A stretch of 38,852 nt of DNA from JAGTRP01 sp035255045. GTDB taxonomy: Bacteria; Pseudomonadota; Gammaproteobacteria; Burkholderiales; Rhodocyclaceae. Positions within the stretch are counted from its first letter, which is position 1. Each line of letters starts with the position of its first letter. Position numbers and translations under genes: made by a program. Shown one piece after another: positions 7,317-15,729 of the stretch. The DNA is taken from contig DATFAA010000136.1 of assembly GCA_035255045.1 (NCBI GenBank), forward strand, positions 1 to 38,852. The letters run 5' to 3'. The notes under the pieces are model-generated. The model was given only the letters and a program-made list of their open reading frames with translations, ran no database searches and was not told where the DNA came from.

Positions 7317-8305
7317 CCGGCACCGCCGCCGATCTGCTGGTCTTCCTCCTGGACGGCGCCGTCTACGCGGTGGAAGCCGCTCTGGTGCGCACCACGGTCT
7401 GGCTCCCCGCCCTCTCTCCCGCCCCCGACGCCCCGCCGGGAATCGTCGGGCGCTTCAATCTGCGGGGGGAGGTCGTCCCGGTCTTCGACCTCGCCCTGCG
7501 CCTGGGCCACGGCCTCCACCGCCGCCGGGCCGGCGACCAGGTGATGGTGCTCGACCTGGACGGCGCCACCCTGGGCATCATGGTCAGCCGTCTGCGGGAC
7601 CTGGTGCGCCCCACCCCCCATCAGTTCCTGCCCCGGCCCGGCTACGGCGAGGCGCCGGCCGACGGGCTGCTGGCAGGCACCCTGCAGCTGGGGGAAGACC
7701 TGGTCATCCTCCTCGACGCCCGCCGGCTTCCCGCCGCCACCCTGCCCCCGGGGGCCGCCCCGGCTGAACCGGGGGACCGGGAGCCGGCGCCGGAGACCGA
7801 AACCCTCTTCCAGACCCGGGCCCAGACCCTGCGCCAGGTGGCGGTGAGCGAGGAACGCAGCGCGACCGCCCTGGCGGTGGTGGACCTGGCAGGCCAGTAT
7901 TTCGGCCTGGACTTGGCCGCCGTGCGGGAATTCTGCCAGCTGCCCCAGCTCTTTCCCCTGCCCTGCTGCCCGCCCCACGTGGCCGGCGTCTTCAACCTGC
8001 GGGGCCAGCTCGTCACTGTGCTGGAAATCTCCTCGGCCTTCGACATCCCGCCGCCCACCGCGCCGCGCCCCAAGGCGGTGATCGGCGAGCTGGACGGCCG
8101 GGCGGTGGCGGTGGCGGTGGACGAGGTCATCGACGTCTTCAACCCCCGGATCGGCGAACTGCGGCCCCTGCCTGCCGCCGCGACCCCGCAGCCGGGGGCG
8201 GAAATCCGCGCCGTCACGTCCTTCGCCGGCCGCCGGGTCTCCGTGGTGGACCTGGCGGCCCTCCTGAAACTGAATCGATGGGTGGTGGACGAAACGGTCC
8301 CTTAG
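7313..8305 (+). CDS. cheW: Coupling protein with two CheW domains
   Basis: The 330-residue protein has two CheW folds in tandem. The first (about residues 5-145) shows GIVGRFNLRGEVVPVFDLALRLG and VMVLDLDGATLGIMVSRL. The second (about residues 185-325) shows ALAVVDLAGQYFGLDLAAVRE, VAGVFNLRGQLVTVLEISSAF and AVAVAVDEVIDV. CheW links receptors to the CheA kinase; Wsp- and Frz-like systems usually encode two separate CheW proteins, and here both appear fused in one chain. The GTG at 7313 overlaps cheR by four bases; the frame remains open far upstream but that part is only a shadow of cheR. The two halves are joined by an acidic/Pro linker (about 150-180). Confidence 0.9.
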   Translation: MTGTAADLLVFLLDGAVYAVEAALVRTTVWLPALSPAPDAPPGIVGRFNLRGEVVPVFDLALRLGHGLHRRRAGDQVMVLDLDGATLGIMVSRLRDLVRPTPHQFLPRPGYGEAPADGLLAGTLQLGEDLVILLDARRLPAATLPPGAAPAEPGDREPAPETETLFQTRAQTLRQVAVSEERSATALAVVDLAGQYFGLDLAAVREFCQLPQLFPLPCCPPHVAGVFNLRGQLVTVLEISSAFDIPPPTAPRPKAVIGELDGRAVAVAVDEVIDVFNPRIGELRPLPAAATPQPGAEIRAVTSFAGRRVSVVDLAALLKLNRWVVDETVP

Positions 8306-8315
8306 GAGCTCCAAC

Positions 8316-9767
8316 ATGTTTGCAAACCTCAAACTGCGCCAGCGCATCCTGCTGGGCTGCCTGATTCCCATGGTCATCCTGGTGGGGTGCATGGGCATCA
8401 TCTCCTACTACGTCGACCAGGCAGACCGGGCCCTGGCCCAGCTGGAGAACTACCGGGCCCAGGAGGACGGCGCCCACGATATCTCCCTCGCCGTCCTCGG
8501 CATCCAGCGGGCCGTGCGCGGCTACCTGCTCCTCAAGGACCAGTCGAACCGGCGCAGCTTCGACGAGGACGAGGCCGCCCTGCAGCGCCAGGACGCCCTG
8601 GTCCGCATGGTGCACGACCCCCAGCAGCAAGAGATCCTCCGGCGGCTCCTGGAGACCACCGGCGAATTCAGCCGCCACAACCGCCACCTCATCGAACTCA
8701 TGGAAGCCGGCAAGGAATCCGAGGCCGTCGCCCGCTTTCGGGACGACGAAATCCTCACCCGGGCCCGGGCCGAGTCCCGCCAGCTGGCGGAGCGCTTCCT
8801 GCGGGGCGCCAAGGACCTGCGCCAGGAACACCAGGAGAAGTTCCATGCCGCCATGCGCGGGGTCCGCCAGGCCATGCTCTTCGGTACCCTGGGCGCCCTC
8901 GCCGCCACCCTGGCCATGGTCTGGTGGATGGCCACCGCCCTCAGCCGCCAGATTACCGGCTACACCACCCACCTGGCCGCCGCCGCCAGCCAGATCGCCG
9001 CCACCGTCACCGAGCACGAGCGCACCGCCAGCCAGCAGGCGGCGGCCGCCAACGAGACTTCGGTGACCATCGAGGAGCTCTCCGCCTCTTCCCGCCAGTC
9101 GGCCGAACAGGCGGCCAGCGTCGCCAGCCTGGCCGGGGAGGCCACCCGCAGCACCGAGCAGGGCAGCGCCAACGCCCGGGACATGGCGGCCGCCATGGCG
9201 GAGCTGAAGGACAAGATCGGCCGCATGTCGGACCACATCGTCCGCCTCAACGACCAGGTCGGGCAGATCGGCATCATTTCCGTCCTGGTCCGCGACCTGG
9301 CCGGGGAGATCAACATGCTGGCCCTCAACGCCGCCGTCGAGGCCTCCCGGGCCGGCGAATACGGCAAGGGCTTCGCGGTGGTGGCAAGCGAGGTGCGCAA
9401 GCTGGCCGACCAGAGCAAGAAATCCGCCGAGCAGGCCACCAGCCTGGTGGCCGACATCCAGAAGGCCACCGCGTCCTCGATCATGATGACCGAGGACAGC
9501 TCCCGCATGGTGGTGGATACCACCGCCCGGGCCGAGCAGGTGGGCACCCTGTTCAGCCAGCTCGCCGACCTGATCTCCAACGTCGCCATGAGCGCCCAGC
9601 AGGTCATGCTAAACGCCCAGCAGCAGGCCGCCGCCTTCAACCAGGTGGTGGAGGCCACCGGCAGCATTTCCGCCGGCACCCGGGAGACCGCCGCCGGCAT
9701 CAGCCAGACCAAGAACGCGGTGGACCAGCTCAACCACGCCGCCCAGAGCCTCAAGGCCATGGTCTGA
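8316..9767 (+). CDS. Methyl-accepting chemotaxis receptor without a HAMP domain
   Basis: The 483-residue receptor has a first membrane helix at about residues 10-29, a mostly helical, charged periplasmic sensor region (about 30-183; four-helix-bundle type), a second membrane helix near 186-206 (MLFGTLGALAATLAMVWWM), and a cytoplasmic signalling domain. The hairpin tip is near residue 332 (INMLALNAAVEASRAGE), followed by GFAVVASEVRKLADQSKKSA. I see no HAMP domain between helix 2 and the signalling coiled coil; the sequence goes straight into AAAASQIAATVTEHERTASQ. The C-terminus (SLKAMV) lacks the NWETF-type pentapeptide that tethers CheR and CheB. GGAG lies 8 bp before the ATG. It resembles receptors of Wsp-like systems and presumably signals to the CheA downstream. 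Confidence 0.92.
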   Translation: MFANLKLRQRILLGCLIPMVILVGCMGIISYYVDQADRALAQLENYRAQEDGAHDISLAVLGIQRAVRGYLLLKDQSNRRSFDEDEAALQRQDALVRMVHDPQQQEILRRLLETTGEFSRHNRHLIELMEAGKESEAVARFRDDEILTRARAESRQLAERFLRGAKDLRQEHQEKFHAAMRGVRQAMLFGTLGALAATLAMVWWMATALSRQITGYTTHLAAAASQIAATVTEHERTASQQAAAANETSVTIEELSASSRQSAEQAASVASLAGEATRSTEQGSANARDMAAAMAELKDKIGRMSDHIVRLNDQVGQIGIISVLVRDLAGEINMLALNAAVEASRAGEYGKGFAVVASEVRKLADQSKKSAEQATSLVADIQKATASSIMMTEDSSRMVVDTTARAEQVGTLFSQLADLISNVAMSAQQVMLNAQQQAAAFNQVVEATGSISAGTRETAAGISQTKNAVDQLNHAAQSLKAMV

Positions 9768-9771
9768 CGCC

Positions 9772-11916
9772 ATGATCCAGGACCCGCAGCTCGAGCAAAT
9801 CTTCCGGGCCGAGAGCAAGGACCGCCTGGCCCGTCTCGACCGCGGCCTCCTCGATCTGGAGAAATCCCCCGGCGACCGGACCCTCCTGGACGACCTCTTC
9901 CGGGAAACCCACAGCCTCAAGGGGGCCGCCCGCATGCTGGGCCTGGCCCAGCTCGAGCACACTGCCCACGGCATGGAGAGCCTGCTCAACGCCGCCCTCA
10001 AGGCCGGCGCCGCCCTCTCGCCGGAGGAAGTCGAGACCCTGAACGCCGGCTTGAGAAAGCTGCGCCAGGAAGTGGACGAGGCCCTGGCTCCCCCGGCCGC
10101 CGCCCCGCCCCCGCCGCCCGGCCGGCCGGCGGAAGCGGCCCCGGCCCCGGCTCCCGCCCCCGAGGCGGCGCCGGCCAAGCCCTTCCAGATCGGCACGGTG
10201 CGGGTGGAGACCGACAAGCTGGACGACCTCCTCACCCTCACCGGCGAGCTCGGCGTCCTGCGCGGCCGGACCCAGCACCGCCAGGCCCTGATGGCCCAGA
10301 TCCACGAGCAGTGGTCCCAGGTGGAACGCAACCGGAGGGAGCTCCAGGCCGCCCTGCGGCATAGCGACGGCCCCCTGGCCGCCCTGGTCGAAGCCGGCGA
10401 GGGCGCCGTGGAGCGCCTCGGCGACCTGCTGCGGACCATCCGGGAACGGCTGGAGGAAGACGCCGGCCGCTTCGACTTCGCCCTCTCCGGCCTACGGGAC
10501 CGGGTCCAGAGCGCCCGCCTGCTGCCCCTGGCGGAAATCTTCAACCTCTTCCCCCGCATGGTCCGGGACCTCGCCAAGGAGCAGGGCAAGAAGATCGAAC
10601 TGGCCGTGGAGGGCGCCGACATCACCCTGGACAAGCGCATCCTGGAGGAGATCAAGGACCCGCTCATGCACCTCCTGCGCAACGCCGTGGACCATGGCAT
10701 CGAGCTTCCCGCCGAGCGGGCCCGCCAGGGCAAGGCGGCGGCCGGCCGCATCCGCATCGCCGCCGCCCGGGACGGGCCCTTCGTCGCCCTCGCCATCGAG
10801 GACGACGGCCGCGGCCTCGACCTCGAGGCCATCCGCCGCACCGCCGTCGAGCGCGGCCTGTCCGACGCCGTCACTCTGGACGCCATGTCCCCGGAGGAGC
10901 TGCACCAGCTGGTCTTCGCCCCCGGCTTTTCCACCGCCCGGGAAATCACCGAGCTGTCCGGCCGGGGCGTCGGCCTGGACGTGGTGCTGGCCAATGTCGA
11001 AGCCCTGAAGGGCACCGTCCGCCTGCACTCGGTCCCTGGCCGGGGGGCGACCGCCACCCTGCGCTTTCCGGTCAGCCTCACCACCCTGCACCTGTCCGTC
11101 CTGCGGGCCGGCGGCCGCAGCTTCGGGCTTTCCCTGGAATCCATCCGCTCCCTGCGGCGCCTGCCCCGGGAGGCTTTCTACATCCTGGAGGGCAAGACCT
11201 CCGTGGATATCGACGGCGAACCCCTCCTCGCCCCCTTCCTGGCCGACCTCCTGGAACTGCCGGCCGCCGCCCCGGCCGACGATGGCAGCGGCCATGTGGC
11301 CTGCGCCGTCATCCAGGTGGAGGACGAGCGCCTGGTCCTCCAGGTGGACGGGGTGCTGGACGAGGAAGAGGTGGTGCCCCGGGCCCTGGGGCCGCCGCTG
11401 GTCCGGGTGCGCAACGTCTCCAGCCTGGCCATCCTGGCCAGCGGCGAGATCTGCCCCATCCTCAATCCCGCCGACCTGCTGCGCTCGGCTGCCCGGCTGC
11501 GGGCCGTGGCCCGGCGGGACGAGGAGCCGAAGCCGGCGGACCGGGCCCGACCCATCGTCCTCCTGGTGGAGGATTCGGCCCTGGTGCGGGCCATGGAGAA
11601 GCGCATCATGGAGGACGCCGGCTACCAGGTGGTCACCGCCGTGGACGGCGCCGACGCCCTGGAAAAGCTGGCCGGCGCGTCCTTCGCCGGGGTCGTCTCC
11701 GACATCCAGATGCCCAACGTGAACGGCCTGGAACTCGCCGCCCGCATCCGGCAGGACGAGCGCTACCGCCACCTGCCCATCATCCTGGTGAGCGCCCTGG
11801 ATTCCGACGAGGACAAGCGCCGCGGCCTGGAGGTGGGCGCCAACGCCTACCTGCCCAAGGCCACCTTCGACCAGCGCGGCCTGCTGGAAGCCCTGAAGCG
11901 GGTGATCGGGCCATGA
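9772..11916 (+). CDS. cheA: Hybrid CheA histidine kinase with C-terminal receiver domain
   Basis: The 714-residue kinase contains an Hpt (P1) domain with phospho-acceptor His47 (ETHSLKGAARML), a Pro/Ala-rich linker (about residues 106-138) with no recognisable P2 domain, the dimerisation and ATPase regions (LLRNAVDHGIE, DDGRGLD, GFSTAREITELSGRGVGLDV), a CheW-like P5 domain, and a receiver domain from about residue 600 with Asp644 (SDIQMP) and the conserved Lys (YLPKA). It autophosphorylates in response to the receptor and can pass phosphate to its own receiver, to CheB, or to the receiver of the last operon gene. The lack of P2 fits a kinase whose receiver is attached. The ATG lies 4 bp after the receptor stop, and the end overlaps cheB (ATGA). 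Confidence 0.93.
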   Translation: MIQDPQLEQIFRAESKDRLARLDRGLLDLEKSPGDRTLLDDLFRETHSLKGAARMLGLAQLEHTAHGMESLLNAALKAGAALSPEEVETLNAGLRKLRQEVDEALAPPAAAPPPPPGRPAEAAPAPAPAPEAAPAKPFQIGTVRVETDKLDDLLTLTGELGVLRGRTQHRQALMAQIHEQWSQVERNRRELQAALRHSDGPLAALVEAGEGAVERLGDLLRTIRERLEEDAGRFDFALSGLRDRVQSARLLPLAEIFNLFPRMVRDLAKEQGKKIELAVEGADITLDKRILEEIKDPLMHLLRNAVDHGIELPAERARQGKAAAGRIRIAAARDGPFVALAIEDDGRGLDLEAIRRTAVERGLSDAVTLDAMSPEELHQLVFAPGFSTAREITELSGRGVGLDVVLANVEALKGTVRLHSVPGRGATATLRFPVSLTTLHLSVLRAGGRSFGLSLESIRSLRRLPREAFYILEGKTSVDIDGEPLLAPFLADLLELPAAAPADDGSGHVACAVIQVEDERLVLQVDGVLDEEEVVPRALGPPLVRVRNVSSLAILASGEICPILNPADLLRSAARLRAVARRDEEPKPADRARPIVLLVEDSALVRAMEKRIMEDAGYQVVTAVDGADALEKLAGASFAGVVSDIQMPNVNGLELAARIRQDERYRHLPIILVSALDSDEDKRRGLEVGANAYLPKATFDQRGLLEALKRVIGP

Positions 11917-12962
11917 TCCGGGTCCTCATGGTGGACGATTCGCCCCTGGCGCTCCATGTTATGCAGCGCCTCCTGTCCCGCGCCCCCGACATCCAGGTGG
12001 TAGGCACCGCCCAGAACGGCCGCGAGGCCCTGCCCATGGTCACCGCCCTGCAGCCCGACGTCATCTGCCTGGACCTCAACATGCCGGTCATGAGCGGCCT
12101 CGAATTCACCCGCCAGGTCATGGCCACCTCGCCCCGGCCCATCCTGGTGGTGAGCGTGGCCGTCGAGCCGGGCATGCCCGGGGTGTTTAGCCTGCTCCAG
12201 GCCGGGGCGGTGGACGTGCTGCCCAAGCCCACGATGCTCCAGATCAACGACGACAAGCTGGCCGCCGAGTTGATCGCCAAGATCCGGGTGGTGGCCGGGG
12301 TCAAGGTCTTCCGCCGGGGCCAGGTGCCGGTGGCCAGCGCGCCGCCGCCGGGCAGCATCCAGCCCCGGGGGGCCGCCCGCCTGGTGGTGGTGGGGGCCTC
12401 CACCGGCGGACCGGAGGCCTACCGCCACGTCCTCGCCCCCCTGCCGGCCCACTTTTCCCTGCCCCTGGTCTGCGTCCAGCACATCGGCCGGGAATTCCTG
12501 GCGGAAATGCTGGCCTGGCTGGGCACCGCCACCCGCCTCAAGGTCGGCCAGGCGGCCGGGGGCGAGGTGCCCCGGCCCGGGCGGGCCTATTTCGCCCCCG
12601 CCGACGCCCACCTGGAATTCGATCGCCAGGGGCGCTTCGTCCTCTCCCACGCCCCGCCCCTGGATGGCCACCGGCCGTCGGTGACGGCCACCATGAATTC
12701 GGCCGCCGGCCAGTTCGGCCATGGGGCGGTCGGGGTGCTGCTCACCGGCATGGGTCGGGACGGTGCCGCCGGCATGGCCAGCATCGCCAGGGCCAAGGGC
12801 GTCACCATCGCCCAGGACGAGGCCACCTCCGTGGTCTACGGCATGCCCGCCGCCGCCGTCGCCCTGGGGGCGGTCCAGCACCTGCTGCCCCTGGACCAGA
12901 TTGCCCGCGCCCTGCTGGGACTGGCTGCCGGCCACGGCCAGGCGGAGACGACGAGGAAATAG
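11913..12962 (+). CDS. cheB: Protein-glutamate methylesterase CheB
   Basis: The 349-residue response regulator removes methyl groups from the receptor and so opposes CheR. The receiver domain has phosphorylation site Asp54 (ICLDLNMPVMSG). The catalytic domain shows the triad Ser163 (GASTGGPEA), His190 (QHIG) and Asp283 (LTGMGRDGAAGM), with spacing very close to E. coli CheB. DEATSVVYGMPAAA near residue 308 is also conserved. It overlaps cheA by four bases and is followed after 12 bp by the hybrid kinase with an AAGGAAGG site between them. Together with the CheR-TPR it gives the module its own adaptation cycle. Confidence 0.94.
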   Translation: MIRVLMVDDSPLALHVMQRLLSRAPDIQVVGTAQNGREALPMVTALQPDVICLDLNMPVMSGLEFTRQVMATSPRPILVVSVAVEPGMPGVFSLLQAGAVDVLPKPTMLQINDDKLAAELIAKIRVVAGVKVFRRGQVPVASAPPPGSIQPRGAARLVVVGASTGGPEAYRHVLAPLPAHFSLPLVCVQHIGREFLAEMLAWLGTATRLKVGQAAGGEVPRPGRAYFAPADAHLEFDRQGRFVLSHAPPLDGHRPSVTATMNSAAGQFGHGAVGVLLTGMGRDGAAGMASIARAKGVTIAQDEATSVVYGMPAAAVALGAVQHLLPLDQIARALLGLAAGHGQAETTRK

Positions 12963-12974
12963 CAAGGAAGGCCT

Positions 12975-14708
12975 ATGGAAAGCGATACGACCATTCCCCG
13001 CGGCCAGCGCAGCGTCCTGCTGGTGGAGGACAGCCTGGTCGAGGCGGAAATGCTGCGGCGCACCCTGGTGGCCGGCGGCTACCGGGTCACCGTCGCCCAC
13101 GACGGCCGCCAGGCCCTGGCCATCGCCCTGGTCGATCCGCCCGACCTGGTGATGAGCGACATCCGCATGCCGGTCATGAACGGCTACGAGCTGTGCCGGG
13201 CCATCAAGGCCAATCCCGACCTGGCCCACATCCCGGTCATCCTGCTGTCGGTGCTGTCGGAGCCCGACGACATCATCGAGGCGGTGAATGCCGGCGCCGA
13301 CAGCTACACCATCAAGCCCTACACCGAGGCGAGCCTCCTGGGGCGCATCAACTCCCTCCTTTCCCGCCCTACCCGCGCCGGGGTCCGGAGCAGCGAAGCC
13401 CTGGAGGTGGAATACGGCGGCAAGGTGCACCACATCGCCAGCGAGCCCCAGCAGATGCTCAACCTGCTGCTCTCGGTGTACGACAACACCCTCACCCAGA
13501 ACCGGGAGTTGCGGGCCATCCAGGCCGAACTGAGCGCCCTCAACGAAAGCCTGGAGGGAAAAGTGCGGGAGCGCACCGCCGCCCTCCAGGAAAGCGAGGC
13601 CCGCTTCCGCGCCACCTTCGAGCAGGCCGCCGTCGGCATCGCCCACATGGCCCCGGACGGGCACTGGCTGCGGGTGAACCAGCGCCTGTGCGACATCGTC
13701 GGCTACAGCCAGGAGGAGATTCAGTCCCTCACCTTCAAGGACCTGACCCACCCCGACGATATCGCCGACAGCCTGGCGGACATGCAGAAACTGGTGGAAG
13801 GCCAGGCCGACCGCTACCAGAACCAGAAGCGCTACGTGGTGAAGCACGGCGACATCCTGTGGGTAAACCAGACCGTGGCCCTGGTGCGCCATGCCGACGG
13901 CACCCCCGACTACTTCATCTCGGTGATCGAGGACATCAGCGAGCGCAAGGCCGCCGAGGCCGCGGTGCTGCAGCTCAATGCCGAACTGGAACGGCGGGTG
14001 GAGGCCCGCACCGCCGAACTCCAGGCCGCCAACACCGAGCTCGAAAGCTTCACCTACGCCGTCTCCCACGACCTGCGGGCCCCCCTGCGGGCCATGAACG
14101 GCTTTTCCGCCATCCTCGTGGACGAGCACGGCCGCGCCCTGGACAGCGAGGGGCGCCATCTCCTGGCCCAGATCCGCTCCGGCGCCCAGCACATGGGGGA
14201 ACTGATCGACGGGCTCCTGGCCCTGGCCCGCAGCACCCGCGGCGAAATGCGCCGGGCCCCGGTGGACCTCTCGGCCCTGGCCGAGCGCATCCTCGCCGAA
14301 CTGGCCCGCACCGAACCGAACCGGCAGGTGGCCTGGGAAGTGGAACCGGGGCTGGTGGCCCAAGGCGACGGCCGCATGTTGGAGGCGCTGATGACCAATC
14401 TCCTGAGCAACGCCTGGAAGTACACGGCCCGCACCCCCCAGGCCCGGATCCGCTTCCATGCCGAGGAGCGGGACGGCCAGCGCCTGTACTGCGTCGCCGA
14501 CAACGGCGCCGGCTTCGACAGCGGCTATGCCGGGCGGCTGTTCCAGCCCTTTCAGCGGCTGCACCGCCAGGACGAATATCCCGGCATCGGTGTCGGCCTC
14601 GCCACGGTCAAGCGCATCGTCGAGCGCCACGGCGGCACCATCGAAGCCGAGGGAAAACCCGGCGAGGGGGCCCGGTTCCGCTTCACCCTGCCCGAGGACA
14701 GCCACTGA
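12975..14708 (+). CDS. Receiver-PAS-histidine kinase, likely output of the chemosensory operon
   Basis: The 577-residue protein starts with a receiver domain (about residues 13-135; Asp62 in SDIRMPVMNG, Lys in TIKPYTE), then a coiled coil (about 158-206), a PAS domain (about 207-325, ending ISERKAAE), a second coiled coil, a HisKA domain with His365 (AVSHDLRAPLRAM) and an ATPase domain (MTNLLSNAWKYT near 473, DNGAGFDSGYAG near 509, GIGVGLATVKRIVERHGG near 540). All catalytic residues look intact and there is no membrane helix, so it is a cytoplasmic kinase. Its place at the end of the operon suggests that CheA phosphorylates the receiver and so controls kinase activity. The same architecture idea is known from CheS3 of the Rhodospirillum centenum Che3 (cyst) system. 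The kinase's own target is not in the window. Confidence 0.9.
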   Translation: MESDTTIPRGQRSVLLVEDSLVEAEMLRRTLVAGGYRVTVAHDGRQALAIALVDPPDLVMSDIRMPVMNGYELCRAIKANPDLAHIPVILLSVLSEPDDIIEAVNAGADSYTIKPYTEASLLGRINSLLSRPTRAGVRSSEALEVEYGGKVHHIASEPQQMLNLLLSVYDNTLTQNRELRAIQAELSALNESLEGKVRERTAALQESEARFRATFEQAAVGIAHMAPDGHWLRVNQRLCDIVGYSQEEIQSLTFKDLTHPDDIADSLADMQKLVEGQADRYQNQKRYVVKHGDILWVNQTVALVRHADGTPDYFISVIEDISERKAAEAAVLQLNAELERRVEARTAELQAANTELESFTYAVSHDLRAPLRAMNGFSAILVDEHGRALDSEGRHLLAQIRSGAQHMGELIDGLLALARSTRGEMRRAPVDLSALAERILAELARTEPNRQVAWEVEPGLVAQGDGRMLEALMTNLLSNAWKYTARTPQARIRFHAEERDGQRLYCVADNGAGFDSGYAGRLFQPFQRLHRQDEYPGIGVGLATVKRIVERHGGTIEAEGKPGEGARFRFTLPEDSH

Positions 14709-14738
14709 ACCGTCGGGGCCCGTACGCGCTATCCCATA

Positions 14739-14766
14739 TTGCCAAAAATTGCCATTGTCCTATCTT
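14739..14766 (+). promoter_or_regulatory. Possible sigma-70 promoter after the chemosensory operon
   Basis: TTGCCA (14739-14744) and TATCTT (14761-14766) are spaced by 16 bp in a short AT-richer stretch of the 201-bp gap before the secreted protein at 14910. The rest of the gap shows nothing I can name. Confidence 0.25.
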
Positions 14767-14909
14767 TGGGCTAACGGCATAGACGCCCCGACAGCCACCG
14801 ATCGGCGCCCGATGCCCAGGCGCCGAACCAAGCCCGGTGGCATCCCGATACGGTCCGGCCAGCGGCCGGTCGCCAAGACCAACGACGAAGCCTGGCTTGG
14901 AGGTGCAGC

Positions 14910-15368
14910 GTGAAATTGTTCCGCCCGTTTCTGCTTCTCGCCACCCTGCAACTGGCAGCCCTTAGCGCCCTGGCCGCCACCGAGGGCCTGCCGCCGTCGA
15001 GCCTGCACTGGCGCTGCTGGTACGACGAGCGTGTCCATATCGTCTGCCTCATCGACACCCTGGCGGAAGTCCAGCCGCTGGAAGGCCTGCCCTACCACCT
15101 GCCGGCCATCGTCCAGCAGCTGCGCAACAATCCCGAGGCCTTCCGCAATGTGTTCGTCCGCATCCCCCTCTTCTCTCCGCCCTTCCAGGCGGAATTCACC
15201 GCCCAGCTGGCCCGGGCCACGGTGTGCGGGACGCGCCACGACTGCACGGTGGACTTCACCATGCGGCCGCCCAGCGCCGAGGAGGTGCAGGTGCTGCTGG
15301 AGAAGAACCGCCTGCCCGGCGAGGACGATGAAGGCGTCGGGAAAGCCTTGTTCGACGACGGGGAGTGA
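14910..15368 (+). CDS. Secreted four-cysteine protein of unknown function
   Basis: A GTG start with GGAGG eight bases upstream opens a 152-residue protein. Residues 1-23 form a clear signal peptide (MKLFRPFLLLATLQLAALSA, then LAATEG), so the mature protein is periplasmic or exported. The mature part has four cysteines (WRCWYDERVHIVCL and VCGTRHDC), which could form two disulfides, and an acidic C-terminus (DDEGVGKALFDDGE). I do not recognise a family. It follows the chemosensory operon on the same strand after 201 bp with a possible own promoter. A role as a periplasmic partner of the receptor is conceivable but not shown. Confidence 0.7.
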   Translation: MKLFRPFLLLATLQLAALSALAATEGLPPSSLHWRCWYDERVHIVCLIDTLAEVQPLEGLPYHLPAIVQQLRNNPEAFRNVFVRIPLFSPPFQAEFTAQLARATVCGTRHDCTVDFTMRPPSAEEVQVLLEKNRLPGEDDEGVGKALFDDGE

Positions 15369-15479
15369 ATCGGTGAAGCGCGAGCCGGTCATGGCGCGGC
15401 GCCTTAGGGCCTGGTCGGACAAATCCGATCCGAAAATCAGGCCGCGGCCAATTTACCCTGCCTGGACCCTATGCCACGA

Positions 15480-15509
15480 TTGCCGCACTTTATGACGAAA
15501 TCCTAAATT
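15480..15509 (+). promoter_or_regulatory. Weak promoter-like pair upstream of the 67-residue ORF
   Basis: TTGCCG (15480-15485) and TAAATT (15504-15509) are 18 bp apart, shortly before a GGGGGA ribosome-binding site at 15513-15518. Further upstream is a nested inverted repeat (GGCCTG at 15408-15413 with CAGGCC at 15438-15443, and TCGGA/TCCGA inside) without a T tract. Both are weak, by-eye observations. Confidence 0.2.
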
Positions 15510-15525
15510 CTCGGGGGACTTGGAC

Positions 15526-15729
15526 ATGGATACCAACTTCGCTTCTGCCGGCACTTCCCTGGACCCTTTGCAGGAATACTCGACGCGAGTCAGCGCCTTG
15601 CAGGAGAAGTTGGGCCGCATCCTGTCCAGCAACCAGGGCACGGTGGAAAGCCTGAGCCGGGCGGCCACGGCGCTGCGACGGATGTCGGAGCGGTCCCAGG
15701 AGTCGGCCGAGGGACATATTCAAGGATAG
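15526..15729 (+). CDS. Small coiled-coil protein, possibly truncated
   Basis: The ATG at 15526 has GGGGGA seven bases upstream, which favours it over the TTG six bases earlier. The 67-residue product (MDTNFASAGTSLDPLQEYST onward) is soluble, polar and probably helical from about residue 15 (VSALQEKLGRIL, ESLSRAATALRRMSERSQES). No family is recognised. Base composition changes at about 15717, within the last four or five codons, so the reading frame may originally have continued and been cut by the insertion of the AT-richer island. Alternatively it is a genuine small protein. Confidence 0.45.
   Translation: MDTNFASAGTSLDPLQEYSTRVSALQEKLGRILSSNQGTVESLSRAATALRRMSERSQESAEGHIQG

Noticed and set aside
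11847..14705. A 952-codon minus-strand open frame opposite cheB and the hybrid kinase
   Set aside because: It mirrors the codon bias of the plus-strand genes, shows no domain pattern and no ribosome site.
15408..15443. Nested inverted repeat as a terminator or attenuator
   Set aside because: The stem is interrupted and no T tract follows; it may be chance in GC-rich DNA.
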